A stretch of 64,000 bases of DNA from Comamonas sp. (GCA_021166775.1 JAJPEQ010000013.1:434001-498000), one strand, 5' to 3'. Numbered from the stretch's first letter, positions 46,496 to 58,692 are shown. Numbers and translations: made by a program. The notes: generated from the letters alone by a model not told the origin.

Positions 46496-47290
46496 TCAAC
46501 CCAGCAGCAGCGCGTCGTCGGCCAGCTCTTCGCCACGCACCTTGGCAAACATCTTGAGCAGGTCGGGCACATCCAGACGCGAGCGCTCCTCGCCTGCCAC
46601 GTCGAGCACGACCTGGCCCTGGTGCAGCATCACGGTGCGCTCACCCACGTCCAGCGCCTGGCGCATCGAGTGCGTGACCATCATGGTGGTGAGCTTGTTC
46701 TCGGAGACGATGCGCTGCGTGAGCTGGAGCACGAAGTCTGCGGTGCGCGGATCGAGCGCGGCGGTGTGCTCGTCGAGCAGCAGAATGCGCGAGGGCTGCA
46801 GCGATGCCATGAGCAGGCTCACCGCCTGGCGTTGCCCGCCCGAGAGCAGGCCGATGCGGTCCGTCAGGCGGTTTTCGAGCCCCAGGCCCAGGGTGGCCAG
46901 CTTCTCTCGAAACATCGAGCGCTCGGACTTCTTCACGGCCGCGTGCAGGCCGCGCTTGGTGCCGCGCTGCTGGGCGAGCGCCATGTTCTCCTCGATCGTC
47001 AGGTCTTCGCAGGTGCCGGCCATCGGATCCTGGAACACGCGGGCCACGCGCTGCGCGCGTGTCCAGACGGGTTCGTTGGTCACGTCCAGCCCATCGATGG
47101 TGACGGTGCCGGTATCCACCGCCAGATCGCCGGAGATGGCGTTCAGGAAGGTGGATTTGCCCGCGCCGTTGGAGCCGATGACGGTGACGAACTGCCCCAG
47201 CGGAATCTCCAGCGACATGCCGCGCAGCGCCTTGGTTTCGATCGGCGTGCCGGGGTTGAAGGTGATGAAAAGGTCTTTGGCGTCCAGCAT
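46496..47290 (-). CDS. ABC transporter ATP-binding protein (TrpXYZ/COG1101-like importer)
   Basis: This 264-residue ATPase has Walker A GSNGAGKST, signature LLSGGQRQAVSLLMA, Walker B ILLLDEHTAALDP and the H-loop MVTHS. It powers the import system formed with the permease and binding protein upstream. It is the third gene of the operon, 17 nt after the permease. The start at 47290 gives MLDAKDLFITF; the ATG at 47311 overlaps the permease end. Confidence 0.93.
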   Translation of the reverse strand: MLDAKDLFITFNPGTPIETKALRGMSLEIPLGQFVTVIGSNGAGKSTFLNAISGDLAVDTGTVTIDGLDVTNEPVWTRAQRVARVFQDPMAGTCEDLTIEENMALAQQRGTKRGLHAAVKKSERSMFREKLATLGLGLENRLTDRIGLLSGGQRQAVSLLMASLQPSRILLLDEHTAALDPRTADFVLQLTQRIVSENKLTTMMVTHSMRQALDVGERTVMLHQGQVVLDVAGEERSRLDVPDLLKMFAKVRGEELADDALLLG

Positions 47291-47307
47291 GGTGCATGCC
47301 TCCCCGT

Positions 47308-48216
47308 TCACAGGCTCTTGGGCGCTTCGGGCAGCCGTTTGTGCTGCAGCAGGCGCTTGAGGTTGGGCACGACCAGGGCCAGCGTCACCAGCAGCGCGGT
47401 CACCAGGTTCAGATCCTGGGCCTTCAGGCCGATGAAGTCGCTGTTGAGCGCCGCGGCGATGAAAAAGCGATAGACGATGGCCCCGATGATGGCCGCGAGC
47501 GTGGCATACACGAGGCGGCGCGATGGCAGGATGGCTTCGCCGACGATGACCGCGGCCAGGCCGATCACGATCGTGCCTATGCCCATGGAAATGTCGGCGC
47601 CGCCCTGCGTCTGCGCGAACAGCGCGCCCGACAGGCCCACGAGGGCGTTGGAAATCGCCATGCCCAGCAGCACCATCGCGCCGGTATTGATGCCCTGCGC
47701 GCGGGCCATGCGCGAATTGGACCCGGTGGCCCGGATCGCAAGACCCCGCTCAGTGGAGAAGAACCAGTCGATGGCGAACTTGGCCACGATGACCAGCACC
47801 AGCAACAGCAGCGGGCGCCACCAGAAATCCTGCAGGCCCTCGGGCTGCAGCAAAGTGAACACCGTGGGGTCGTTGATCAGCGGCACGTTCGGCCCCCCCA
47901 TGATGCGCAGGTTCACCGAGAAGAGGGCGATCATCATCAGGATGGAGGCCAGCAGGTCCATGATGCGCAGGCGCACGTTGAGCCAGCCCGTGATGTAGCC
48001 CGCCGCGGCGCCGGCCAGGGTGGCGGCGACGGTGGCCAGGTAGGGGCTGTACCCGTTGTGGATCATGACGGCGCAGACCGCGCCACCCAGAGGAAAGCTG
48101 CCGTCCACCGTCAGGTCGGGAAAATGCAGCAGCCGAAACGAGATGTAGACGCCGAGCGCGACCAGGGCAAAGATCAGCCCGATCTCGACGGCGCCAAGAA
48201 AGGAAAAGAGGGACAT
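47308..48216 (-). CDS. ABC transporter permease (COG4120 type)
   Basis: This 302-residue inner-membrane protein has eight to nine hydrophobic helices and looks like the LivH/BrnQ-like permease that partners COG2984 binding proteins. Related systems (for example TrpXYZ in streptococci) import aromatic amino acids; the substrate here is not known. It lies between the terminator hairpin and the ATPase. Confidence 0.92.
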   Translation of the reverse strand: MSLFSFLGAVEIGLIFALVALGVYISFRLLHFPDLTVDGSFPLGGAVCAVMIHNGYSPYLATVAATLAGAAAGYITGWLNVRLRIMDLLASILMMIALFSVNLRIMGGPNVPLINDPTVFTLLQPEGLQDFWWRPLLLLVLVIVAKFAIDWFFSTERGLAIRATGSNSRMARAQGINTGAMVLLGMAISNALVGLSGALFAQTQGGADISMGIGTIVIGLAAVIVGEAILPSRRLVYATLAAIIGAIVYRFFIAAALNSDFIGLKAQDLNLVTALLVTLALVVPNLKRLLQHKRLPEAPKSL

Positions 48217-48230
48217 GGCGACTCTCTAAG

Positions 48231-48263
48231 AAAAAACAGGAAACGCGTGGCCGCGTTTCCTGT
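48231..48263 (-). terminator. Intercistronic terminator between binding-protein and permease genes
   Basis: A perfect 12-bp stem (ACAGGAAACGCG at 48236-48247 with its complement at 48252-48263, 4-nt loop) is followed on the minus strand by TTTTTT. It sits inside the operon, so some transcripts should stop after the binding-protein gene and raise its relative expression. Confidence 0.85.
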
Positions 48264-48296
48264 ATTCGCAGGGGTGAAAACGGTCAGGCCGGCAGC

Positions 48297-49262
48297 TTAC
48301 TTCACCACCTGCGTGGCCGACTTGATCAGGTCTTCGGAGAGCTTCACACCCTGCTTCTCGGCAGCGCCCGGATTCACGAAGAGCTCCATCTTGGTGCTAA
48401 CTTCGGGCTTGATGTCGCCGGGCTTCTCGCCCTTCAGGATGCGCGCCACCATGCGGCCGGTCTGCTCGCCCAGGTCACGGTAGTTGATGCCCAGCGCGGC
48501 GATGGCGCCGCGCTTGACGCTGTCGGTGTCCGAGGCCACGAGCGGCAGCTTCGCTTCCTGGCCGACCTTCACCAGCGCCTCATAGGCGGAAACGACGTTG
48601 TTGTCGGTGTTGGTGTAGATCACGTCGGCCTTGCCGATCAGGCTGCGCGCGGCGCTGCCCACGTCCACCGAGCGCGGGGCCGAGGCTTCCACCAGCGTCA
48701 TGCCCATCTTGGGCAGCAGCTCCTTGAGTTCCTTGACGACCACGACCGAGTTGGCTTCACCCGGGTTGTAGACCATGCCGATGCGCTTGGCATTGGGCAC
48801 GACCTTCTTGACCAGTTCCATCTGCTTGTCCAGCGCCAGCAGATCGGACACGCCCGTGACGTTGGTGTGCGAGGGCTCCCAGTTGGGCACCAGCTTGGCG
48901 GCCACCGGGTCGGTCACGGCCGAGAACACCACCGACACCGTCTTGGTGGCGGCCACCACGGCCTGCGCCGACGGCGTGGCGATGGCGATGATCACGTCGG
49001 GCTTGTCGCCGATGAACTTGCGGGCAATCTGCGCGGCGGTGCCGGTGTTGCCCTGCGCGCTCTGGTATTGCCACTTGAGGTTCTTGCCTTCTTCGTAACC
49101 CGCGGCCTTGAGCGCGTCCTTGGCGCCATCGCGCACGGCGTCCAGCGCCGGGTGCTCGACGATGGCCGTGACGGCCACCGATTTCTCTTGGGCGCTGGCC
49201 GGAGCAATCGCGGCAAACGCCAGCGTGAGTGCACCCAGGGTCATCCAGGGCAAGTGCTTCAT
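48297..49262 (-). CDS. ABC transporter substrate-binding protein (COG2984, TrpX-like)
   Basis: This 321-residue exported protein has a signal peptide of about 24 residues ending ASA before QEKSVAV. The bilobed type I binding-protein fold of the COG2984 group is recognised from VTAIVEHPALDAVRDG, IATPSAQAVV and VFSAVTDPVAAKLV. It captures the ligand in the periplasm for the downstream permease and ATPase. Ligand unknown. The start MKHLPWM at 49262 is clear; an upstream ORF extension is not. Confidence 0.93.
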   Translation of the reverse strand: MKHLPWMTLGALTLAFAAIAPASAQEKSVAVTAIVEHPALDAVRDGAKDALKAAGYEEGKNLKWQYQSAQGNTGTAAQIARKFIGDKPDVIIAIATPSAQAVVAATKTVSVVFSAVTDPVAAKLVPNWEPSHTNVTGVSDLLALDKQMELVKKVVPNAKRIGMVYNPGEANSVVVVKELKELLPKMGMTLVEASAPRSVDVGSAARSLIGKADVIYTNTDNNVVSAYEALVKVGQEAKLPLVASDTDSVKRGAIAALGINYRDLGEQTGRMVARILKGEKPGDIKPEVSTKMELFVNPGAAEKQGVKLSEDLIKSATQVVK

Positions 49263-49360
49263 GTGTATCTCCTTGTTGGAAATTTGATGGTGACATTGCA
49301 GCGCAGCGGGGGTCTCCACCATGGCGCCGTGGCGCGAGTGTACGTCAGCCGCCCCAAGCA

Positions 49361-49383
49361 AAACGCCCCTGATCGGGGCGTTT
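49361..49383 (-). terminator. Terminator after the ETF:quinone oxidoreductase gene
   Basis: AAACGCCCC (49361-49369) pairs with GGGGCGTTT (49375-49383). On the minus strand the stem is followed by TGCTTG after GTTTT. It lies 33 nt after the stop codon. Confidence 0.7.
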
Positions 49384-49415
49384 CAGGGAATACCCTTGCT
49401 TGATTTTTGTCAAAT

Positions 49416-51110
49416 TCACATCGACGCGTAGTTGGGCCCTCCGCCGCCCTCGGGTGTGACCCAGACGATGTTCTGCGTCGGGTCCTTGATGTCGCAGGTC
49501 TTGCAGTGGATGCAGTTCTGCGCATTGATCTGCAGGCGCTTGCCGCCCGCGCCGTCGTCCACGAATTCATAGACGCCGGCCGGGCAGTAGCGTGCCTCGG
49601 GGCCGGCGAATTTGGCCAGGTTGATGTCCACCGGCACGCTCGCCTCCTTGAGCGTGAGGTGCGAGGGCTGGTTCTCCTCGTGGTTGGTGTTGCTGATGAA
49701 GACGCTGGAGAGGCGATCGAACGTGAGCTTGCCATCGGGCTTGGGATAGTCGATGGGCTGGCACTCGCTGGCGGGCTTCAGATACGCATGGTCGGGCTTC
49801 TTGCGGTGCAGCGTCCACGGAAAGTGTCCGCGCAGCACGAACTGCTCCAAACCGTTCATCACGGTGCCCACCGACAGGCCCCAGCGGAACCAGTTCTTGA
49901 AATTGCGGTCGCGCTGCAGTTCGTTGAAGAGCCAGCTGTTCTCGAAGCCCCGCGTGTAGGCCTTGAGCTCGTCGTGCTGGCGTCCGGCCACGATGGCCTC
50001 GAAGGCCGCATCGGCCGCGAGCATGCCGGTCTTGATCGCCGAGTGGCTGCCCTTGATGCGGCTCACGTTCAGAAAACCCGCGTCGCAGCCGATCAGCGCG
50101 CCGCCCGGGAAGACGAACTTGGGCAAGGAGTTGATGCCGCTGGCGTTGATCGCGCGCGCGCCGTACTCCAGGCGCTTGGCGGTGACTTCGCCCTGGGCGT
50201 TTTCAAAGTACCAGCGCACGTTGGGGTGCGTCTTCCAGCGCTGGAATTCCTCAAACGGGCTCAGGTAAGGGTTGGTGTAGTTCAGACCCGTGACGAAACC
50301 CAGCGCCACGCGGTTGCCGTCCAGGTGGTACATGAAGCCGCCGCCGTAAGTGCTCGGATCCATGGGCCAGCCGGCGGTGTGCATGACAAAGCCCGGCTGG
50401 TGGCGCGCCGGGTCGATCTCCCAGAGCTCCTTCACGCCCAGGCCCCAGGCCTGCGGGTCGCGCCCGTCGTCGAGCCGGTATTTGGCAATGACCTGCTTGC
50501 CCAGGTGCCCGCGTGCGCCTTCGGCAAAGATGGTGTACTTGCCCAGCAGTTCCATGCCGAGCTGAAAGCTCTCGGTGGGCTCGCCGTTCTTGCCTATGCC
50601 CATGTTGCCCGTGGCCACGCCCTTGACGGCGCCGTCCTCGCTGTAGAGCACCTCGGCGGCGGCAAAGCCGGGGAAGATTTCCACGCCCAGCGCCTCGGCC
50701 TGAGCGGCCAGCCACTTGGTGACCTGGCCCAGACTCACGATGTAGTTGCCGTGGTTGTTCGCGAACGGCGGCAGGAACAGGTTGGGGATGCGAAACGACC
50801 CGCCTTCGCCACCCAGGAACACGTAGGCGTCTTCGGTCACGGGCTGGTTCAGGGGCGCGCCCTTGGCCTTCCAGTCGGGGATGAGTTCGTTGAGCGCGCG
50901 CGGATCGACGATCGCGCCCGAGAGGATGTGCGCGCCCGGCTCCGAGCCTTTCTCCAGCACCACCACCGAGACGTCCTTGCCGTGCGCCGCCGCCTGCTGC
51001 TTGAGCCGGATCGCGGTGGCCAGGCCGCCGGGGCCGGCGCCGACGATCACCACGTCGTATTCCATGGACTCGCGGGGGCCGTATTGGGCGAGGATTTCTT
51101 CGTTGGTCAT
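49416..51110 (-). CDS. Electron transfer flavoprotein:ubiquinone oxidoreductase
   Basis: This 564-residue membrane-associated flavoprotein passes electrons from ETF (fed by acyl-CoA dehydrogenases) to ubiquinone. FAD motif DVVIVGAGPGGLATA is near the N-terminus, and the 4Fe-4S ligands CIHCKTCDIKDP are near the C-terminus. The length matches the family. The start at 51110 gives MTNEEILAQYG; the ATG at 51143 is less likely. A TetR-type palindrome lies upstream. It functionally links to the acyl-CoA dehydrogenase at 31.9 kb. Confidence 0.96.
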   Translation of the reverse strand: MTNEEILAQYGPRESMEYDVVIVGAGPGGLATAIRLKQQAAAHGKDVSVVVLEKGSEPGAHILSGAIVDPRALNELIPDWKAKGAPLNQPVTEDAYVFLGGEGGSFRIPNLFLPPFANNHGNYIVSLGQVTKWLAAQAEALGVEIFPGFAAAEVLYSEDGAVKGVATGNMGIGKNGEPTESFQLGMELLGKYTIFAEGARGHLGKQVIAKYRLDDGRDPQAWGLGVKELWEIDPARHQPGFVMHTAGWPMDPSTYGGGFMYHLDGNRVALGFVTGLNYTNPYLSPFEEFQRWKTHPNVRWYFENAQGEVTAKRLEYGARAINASGINSLPKFVFPGGALIGCDAGFLNVSRIKGSHSAIKTGMLAADAAFEAIVAGRQHDELKAYTRGFENSWLFNELQRDRNFKNWFRWGLSVGTVMNGLEQFVLRGHFPWTLHRKKPDHAYLKPASECQPIDYPKPDGKLTFDRLSSVFISNTNHEENQPSHLTLKEASVPVDINLAKFAGPEARYCPAGVYEFVDDGAGGKRLQINAQNCIHCKTCDIKDPTQNIVWVTPEGGGGPNYASM

Positions 51111-51166
51111 GGTGGGTTCCGTGCAAAAAACGCTGTGCGGCATTGTATGCGCCCGAACATTAAAAA

Positions 51167-51180
51167 AGCACGATCGTTCT
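51167..51180. promoter_or_regulatory. TetR-type palindrome upstream of the ETF:quinone oxidoreductase gene
   Basis: AGCACGATCGTTCT is a 14-bp palindrome with one mismatch, 57-70 nt before the start codon and flanked by A/T runs. Similar AACGATCGTT-type sites bind TetR-family fatty-acid regulators in proteobacteria. The regulator is not identified here. Confidence 0.5.
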
Positions 51181-51226
51181 ATTTTTCGCCATGCTGCGCG
51201 CAGACGGGGTGTTGCGAAAAGGGGGG

Positions 51227-51302
51227 TGGCTCCTCGACCTGGGCTCGAACCAGGGACCTGCGGATTAACAGTCCGTCGCTCTACCGACTGAGCTATCGAG
51301 GA
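51227..51302 (-). tRNA. tRNA-Asn (anticodon GTT), copy 1
   Basis: This 76-nt minus-strand cloverleaf has acceptor TCCTCGA/TCGAGGA, anticodon loop CTGTTAA (GTT), T-arm GGTTCGAGCC and encoded CCA. It is identical to the second copy 46 nt away. Confidence 0.97.
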
Positions 51303-51348
51303 AGATGGGAGTGGCAGGCGCGTGAACGCGTGGCTGCTCGGTATTTTT

Positions 51349-51424
51349 TGGCTCCTCGACCTGGGCTCGAACCAGGGACCTGCGGATTAACAGTCCGTCG
51401 CTCTACCGACTGAGCTATCGAGGA
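51349..51424 (-). tRNA. tRNA-Asn (anticodon GTT), copy 2
   Basis: This copy has the same 76-nt sequence as the copy at 51227-51302. The 46-nt spacer contains no tRNA-like structure. On the minus strand this copy is transcribed first. Confidence 0.97.
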
Positions 51425-51457
51425 ACAAGAGCGAGATTCTAGCGTGAAAATGACCAC

Positions 51458-51898
51458 TCACCGAGCTTGCTGCGCTTCGGGTTCGGGCCGATGCCACAGC
51501 CAGATCAGCACGCAGGCCATGTTGATCCAGGCAAACCAGCGCGCCCAGTTCGGCACGTTGATCACGCCGAGGATGAGGGCGGTGCTGCCCATGACCAGTG
51601 CGGCACTCACCTTGGCGCGGCGGCTCACGCGCCCGCCGTCGGCCCAGTTGCGCAGCATGGGGCCGAACAGTTTGTGGCGCCACAGCCAGGCGTGCAGGCG
51701 CGGCGAACTGCGCGCGGCGGCCCAGGCGGCGATCAGGATGAAGACGGTGGTGGGCAGGCCGGGCAGAAAGATGCCGACGATGCCCGTGGCCAGGCTCAGC
51801 AATGCCAGGGTGAGCAGCAGCCAGCGCACCGGTGCGGGCGGCGGGGCTGGCAGGTCTGGAAGTTCGATCGGATCGGTGGATGCGCTCACGTCGCTCAT
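51458..51898 (-). CDS. DUF454 (YbaN-like) membrane protein
   Basis: This 146-residue protein has a Pro-rich N-terminus and three to four hydrophobic segments. The region [17 protein letters not shown] is the DUF454 signature. YbaN-family proteins are small inner-membrane proteins of unknown function. It starts 29 nt from the divergent def gene. Confidence 0.88.
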   Translation of the reverse strand: MSDVSASTDPIELPDLPAPPPAPVRWLLLTLALLSLATGIVGIFLPGLPTTVFILIAAWAAARSSPRLHAWLWRHKLFGPMLRNWADGGRVSRRAKVSAALVMGSTALILGVINVPNWARWFAWINMACVLIWLWHRPEPEAQQAR

Positions 51899-51927
51899 TG
51901 TGCCCGCGATGTATGCTGCGATGCACG

Positions 51928-52464
51928 ATGACCATACACACGATCCTGAAAATGGGCGATGCGCGGCTGCTGCGCGTGGCGCAGCCGGTGCGCGAATTTG
52001 ACACCGAGGCCCTGCACCGCCTGGTCTACGATCTCATCGACACCATGCGCGCCGCCAACGGCGCCGGGCTGGCCGCGCCGCAGATCGGCGTGGACCTGCA
52101 GGTGGTGGTGTTCGGCAGCGAGGGCGCCAACCCGCGCTACCCGGACCGGCCGCTGGTGCCGCGCACGGTGCTGGTGAACCCGGTGATCACCCCGCTGGGC
52201 GACGAGCAGGAAGACGACTGGGAAGGCTGCCTCTCGATCCCGGGCCTGCGGGGCAGGGTGCCGCGCTACACGCGCATCCGCTACAGCGGCTTCGACCCTT
52301 ACGGCGACCCGATCGCGCGCGAGGCCGAGGGTTTTCACGCCCGCGTGGTGCAGCACGAGTGCGACCACCTGATTGGCATGCTCTACCCCATGCGCATGAC
52401 GGATCTCGCGCAGCTGGGCTATACCGAGGTGCTGTTTCCGGGCGCGGCGCTCGAAGACGACTGA
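51928..52464 (+). CDS. def: Peptide deformylase
   Basis: This 178-residue Fe/Zn hydrolase removes the formyl group from nascent proteins. The three motifs are [18 protein letters not shown] and QHECDH. The ATG at 51928 gives [15 protein letters not shown]. It is a stand-alone copy, not beside fmt, so a second def elsewhere is likely. Its 3' end overlaps the convergent thioredoxin-like gene by 46 nt. Confidence 0.95.
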   Translation: MTIHTILKMGDARLLRVAQPVREFDTEALHRLVYDLIDTMRAANGAGLAAPQIGVDLQVVVFGSEGANPRYPDRPLVPRTVLVNPVITPLGDEQEDDWEGCLSIPGLRGRVPRYTRIRYSGFDPYGDPIAREAEGFHARVVQHECDHLIGMLYPMRMTDLAQLGYTEVLFPGAALEDD

Positions 52465-52787
52465 GCGTCGATGCGCGCCAGCGCCTCGCCGATCGCTGCC
52501 TGATCGTGCGGGCGCACGAGACGCGACACCTCCGCGCCATTGTTGAGGAAGATCAACGTGGGCCAGAGCTTGACGCCATAGCTGCGCCCCAGCGGCCGGC
52601 CCGGCCCGTCCTCGATCTTCAGGTGCACCACGTCGCCGTGCGCTCGCAGCGCGGCTTCGATGAGCGGCTGCGCGCGCGCGCAGTGGCCGCACCAGGGCGT
52701 GCCGAACTCCAGCAGCACCGCGCCTTTGAAACGATCGACCGTCTCGCGTGCGGGGGTGGCGGCCAGATGCGTGGCTTGGTAGCTCAT
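52419..52787 (-). CDS. Thioredoxin-family protein
   Basis: This 122-residue thioredoxin-fold protein has active site WCGHC, and the cis-proline is in KLWPTLIF. The fold is otherwise close to TrxA, but the CGHC dipeptide is as in disulfide isomerases/DsbA-type, making it more oxidising than CGPC. There is no signal peptide. It lies 23 nt after moaA on the same strand. Confidence 0.85.
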   Translation of the reverse strand: MSYQATHLAATPARETVDRFKGAVLLEFGTPWCGHCARAQPLIEAALRAHGDVVHLKIEDGPGRPLGRSYGVKLWPTLIFLNNGAEVSRLVRPHDQAAIGEALARIDAQSSSSAAPGNSTSV

Positions 52788-52810
52788 GAACAGGATCCTT
52801 GCGCCGCGCG

Positions 52811-53959
52811 TCAGCCGCCGATGTAGCTCATCTCGATGCGCCGCGGGCCGTCGCCATCGTCGTCCTTGCGCGGCAGGCTGGCGCGCAGTTCGGAATAGCG
52901 GTCGTTCCTGCCGTGCCAGATGTCGGCGATCGCCTGCGAAAGCTGCTCTTCCGTGGCGCCGCCGCGCATGATGCCGCGCAAATCCCAGCCCTGGGTGGCG
53001 AACAGGCAGGTGAAGAGCTGGCCTTCGGTCGAGAGGCGGATGCGATTGCAGGTGCCGCAGAAGGCCTTGGTCACGCTGCTGATGAAGCCCACCTCGCCGA
53101 GCTTGGGATCGTATTGGCCGCTGGCGTCGGCGTAGCCCCAGCGTTCGGCGGTTTCGCCCGGGGCGGTGGGCTGCAGCGCCACCAGCGGAAACTCGGCCTG
53201 CAGGCGCGCGAGCACTTCTTTGGAGGACACCACCTCCTGCATGCGCCAGTGGTTGGTGCTGCCCACGTCCATGAACTCGATGAAGCGCAGCGTGATGCCG
53301 GTGCCGCGAAAGTGGCGCGCCATCGGCAGGATTTCCTGGTCGTTGGTGCCGCGCTTGACCACCATGTTGACCTTGATGCGCTCGAAGCCCGCCTCCTGCG
53401 CCGCGTCGATCGCAGCGAGCACGCCGGCCACGGGAAAGCCCACGTCGTTCATGGCCTGAAAGACCGCCTCGTCCAGGCTGTCCAGGCTCACCGTCACGCG
53501 CGACAGGCCCGCCTCCTTCAGGCCCCTGGCCTTCTTGGCGAGCAGCGAGCCGTTGGTGGTGAGCGTGATTTCGGGCGGCGCATGCTCGGTGGTGCGCAGC
53601 TCTGCCAGCATCGCCACGAGCTTTTCGATGTTCTTGCGCACCAGCGGCTCGCCGCCCGTGAGGCGGATCTTGTGCACGCCATGCGCGAGGAAGAGCGCCG
53701 ACAGGCGCGTGATTTCCTCGAACGTGAGCAGGCTCGCCTGCGGCAGGAAGTTGTAGTCCTTGCCGAAGATTTCCTTGGGCATGCAATAGGTGCAGCGGAA
53801 ATTGCAGCGGTCGGTGACGCTGATGCGCAGATCGCGCAGCGGCCGCCCGCGCAGGTCGGTCAGCAGCCCCGTGGGCGCCTGCAGGGAGCCGCTGTGCGCA
53901 GGGGGCATCTGGCCAATGCGGCGGGAATCGACGATGGAAGCGCGCTTGCCTGTGGTCAT
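52811..53959 (-). CDS. moaA: GTP 3',8-cyclase MoaA (molybdenum cofactor synthesis)
   Basis: This 382-residue radical-SAM enzyme converts GTP to 3',8-cH2GTP for molybdopterin. The N-terminal cluster is CNFRCTYC, and the C-terminal cluster [18 protein letters not shown] provides the second 4Fe-4S site. The C-terminus ends in GG as usual. It is followed by the thioredoxin-like gene. No other moa genes are in the window. Confidence 0.96.
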   Translation of the reverse strand: MTTGKRASIVDSRRIGQMPPAHSGSLQAPTGLLTDLRGRPLRDLRISVTDRCNFRCTYCMPKEIFGKDYNFLPQASLLTFEEITRLSALFLAHGVHKIRLTGGEPLVRKNIEKLVAMLAELRTTEHAPPEITLTTNGSLLAKKARGLKEAGLSRVTVSLDSLDEAVFQAMNDVGFPVAGVLAAIDAAQEAGFERIKVNMVVKRGTNDQEILPMARHFRGTGITLRFIEFMDVGSTNHWRMQEVVSSKEVLARLQAEFPLVALQPTAPGETAERWGYADASGQYDPKLGEVGFISSVTKAFCGTCNRIRLSTEGQLFTCLFATQGWDLRGIMRGGATEEQLSQAIADIWHGRNDRYSELRASLPRKDDDGDGPRRIEMSYIGG

Positions 53960-54132
53960 GCGGCCATTGTGCCGTCGTTGTGGGGCGCCTGTCGGTCATC
54001 TGCGGCAACCCCGCCGCGCCAAGGGGTGCGGCTGCCGCGCGGGCCATGGCCGCGGGCGCTGCCCGGACGGGCCGGCGGTGGTGTAATCGTGAGCTCCAGA
54101 TCCTTGAAGCAGTCTCTTAACGATAGCTGATC

Positions 54133-54164
54133 GCGCTTTCCAGTCAATGGTTTAAAGCGCTTTT
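54133..54164 (+). promoter_or_regulatory. Hairpin in the leader of the third EamA gene
   Basis: GCGCTTT (54133-54139) pairs with AAAGCGC (54154-54160), followed by TTTT, just 11 nt before the EamA ATG. It looks like a small terminator placed in a leader, or an AT-rich palindromic repeat remnant. Confidence 0.4.
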
Positions 54165-54175
54165 CATTCAAATTC

Positions 54176-55062
54176 ATGGCTTTCCTGTCGCGCACGCAAC
54201 GGGCCGTTGCGTTGGTCTTCGTCGTGCCCATCCTCTGGGGCTTCAATTTTCTGATTGCCCGCAGTGCGCCGGGGGTCATTGCACCCCATGCGCTCGCGGG
54301 CGAGCGCTGGCTGTTCGCCTGCGTGCTGTTCTGCGCCGTGGCCTGGCGCGAGCTGTGGGCGCAGCGCCGCGTGGTACTGGCCGACTGGCGCCACATGCTG
54401 GTGCTGGGCGCGCTGGGCATGTGGATCTGTGGCGCCTGGGTCTACATCGCGGGGCAAAGCACGAACGCCACCAACATGGCGCTGATCTACGCGATTTCGC
54501 CCGTGATGATCGCCGTGATCTCGCGCGTGTGGCTCAAGGAGCCGTTCAACGCGGTGCAGGGCTGCGGCGTGGCGCTGGCGCTCGCGGGTGTGGTGCACGT
54601 GGTGCTCAAGGGCCGCTGGGCTCAGCTCGCGCACCTGCAGTGGGAGCCGGGCGACCTGTGGATGCTGGGCGCGATGATTTCGTGGACCTTCTTCACCATC
54701 CTGCTCAGGCGCTGGAGCACGCCGCTCACGGATCTGGCGCGCCTGGGCGTGATGAGCTTTGCGGGCGTGCTCGTGATCCTGCCCTTTGCCGCCTGGGAGG
54801 CCGCCACCGGCCCCTTGCCGATGTGGAGCGTGCACGGCGTGCTGCTGGCGCTGGCCGCGGCCGTGCTGCCCGGCTTCGCCGCCTACCTGGGCTACACCTT
54901 CATGCTGCGCCAGCTCGGGGCGGCGCGCGCGGGCGTGGTGCTGTACCTCGGGCCGCCGTATGCCGCCGTGATGGCCTGGCTGATTCTGGGCGAGCCCATT
55001 CACGTCTATCACGTGGTGGGGCTGGCGCTCATCCTGCCCGGCATCTGGCTCGTCAATCGGCG

Positions 55063-55066
<4 letters not shown>
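54176..55066 (+). CDS. EamA/DMT-superfamily exporter (54.2 kb)
   Basis: This 296-residue inner-membrane protein has ten hydrophobic helices in two repeats; PILWGFNFLIARSAPG opens the first. The substrate is unknown. The 3' end overlaps lon by 4 nt in convergent orientation. The start ATG follows an AT-rich stretch rather than a strong ribosome binding site. Confidence 0.9.
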
Positions 55067-57494
<2,428 letters not shown>

Positions 57495-57498
<4 letters not shown>

Positions 57499-57893
57499 GG
57501 CATCTTGTGCAGGCGTATGACCAGGCACCCTTGCTCGTTGCTCACGTCCACCGCACCGTAGCGCCCGGGCGGCAGGGCGACGTGCCGTTCGAACCGCCCC
57601 TGCGGCAGCTCCAGCCGGTGAATGGCTGCCGTGCGCAGCGCGCGCGGCAGCGTGCGTCGGCCCGAGACGACGAGCGCGGCCCCTTCGATGGCGGCGTGCA
57701 CGTCGTGCGCCTCCACGCCGGGCAGCGCGACGTAGATCAGCACCTCGTGCACGGTTTCGAGCACATCGACGGGCGGCTCCCAGGTGCTGGCGTGACGGGG
57801 CTGAAAGAGCTGCCGGTGCAGGCGCTCCACGCGGTCGAGCGCGGCCAGCGCATCCGACCACATCCAGTCGGGCAAATCATCACGGCGTTTCAT
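57495..57893 (-). CDS. Hsp20/alpha-crystallin family protein
   Basis: This 132-residue small heat-shock protein has an alpha-crystallin domain spanning about 38-130 (PPVDVLETVHEVLIYVALPGV, then LPQGRFERHVALP). The C-terminal IXI tail is absent or short; it ends at HKMP. It holds unfolded clients; the translationally coupled lon would degrade them. It starts 69 nt from the SRPBCC gene stop on the same strand. Confidence 0.88.
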
Positions 57894-57962
57894 GGATTCG
57901 CTTCCTCGCCTTTCCCATGTGATTTTGCGCCGCGCCGGCGCAGTCTGCAGGCCCCGCGGGTT

Positions 57963-58463
57963 TCAGGCGCCGAGCATCTCCTTGTAGCCCTGGCGCGCCT
58001 TCATGTAGGTCTCGAACGGGAACTTGATCGGCACACCTTCGAGCGCGGCGGCCAGCATCTCCAGGTGCCCCTCGAACCCGGCGCAGGCCTTGGCCGCATC
58101 TTCTCCGGCGGGCACGCCCAGGGTCAAGGTCAGCTGCGTGCCGCCCGCCACGGGCGCCAGCGCCCAGCGCAGCGGGCGCTGCGGTTCCTTGCCGCTGCTC
58201 CAGGAGTATTCGAGCAGGCTGCCCGCTTCGAAGGCCGTCACGCGGCTGTCTATCACGATGCCGCTGTCGACGAAATCGATGCGCACGTGGCCGCCCGGGC
58301 GCTGCTCGATGTTGCCGCTGCTGAGCCACTGCGCCATCGAGGCCGGTTCGGTGAGCATGCCCCAGACCTTGGCGGGCGGGTGCTCGAAAGTGCGTGTGAG
58401 GCGCCCTTGATGGCCGTCGCCGTGTGTCGTGATCGTGCCCAGTTGCAATGCGTCGTCGCTCAT
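57963..58463 (-). CDS. SRPBCC/AHSA1-like protein
   Basis: This 166-residue protein of the START/Bet v1-like fold is recognised from FEHPPAKVWGMLTEPASMAQWL and a C-terminal helix (GFEGHLEMLAAALEG). Such proteins bind hydrophobic ligands or Hsp90 partners. The function is unknown. It is upstream of hsp20 on the same strand and divergent from mdtA. Confidence 0.8.
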   Translation of the reverse strand: MSDDALQLGTITTHGDGHQGRLTRTFEHPPAKVWGMLTEPASMAQWLSSGNIEQRPGGHVRIDFVDSGIVIDSRVTAFEAGSLLEYSWSSGKEPQRPLRWALAPVAGGTQLTLTLGVPAGEDAAKACAGFEGHLEMLAAALEGVPIKFPFETYMKARQGYKEMLGA

Positions 58464-58692
58464 GGCGGTGCTTCCTTTCCTGATAGCGGGTGGATGGTAC
58501 GGCCCATCCTAGCGTCGCCGCAATGCCCGCAGGGACGGCAGGTGTGCACGGGCGTCGTTTATCGGCGCACAGGCGCCGAGGCGGGTGGGCACGCACCGCC
58601 CGGGGCGCTTTACATTTCTTCAAGGGCCTCATACCGCGTTCTTGCGCGAGTTGGCTACGATGCGGGGCGCACGAGAGCGCACGAATTCCAAC

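Noticed and set aside
49407..51413. 668-codon plus-strand ORF running through the ETF:quinone oxidoreductase locus and both tRNA genes
   Set aside because: It reads across two tRNA-Asn genes and is antisense to a clear flavoprotein.
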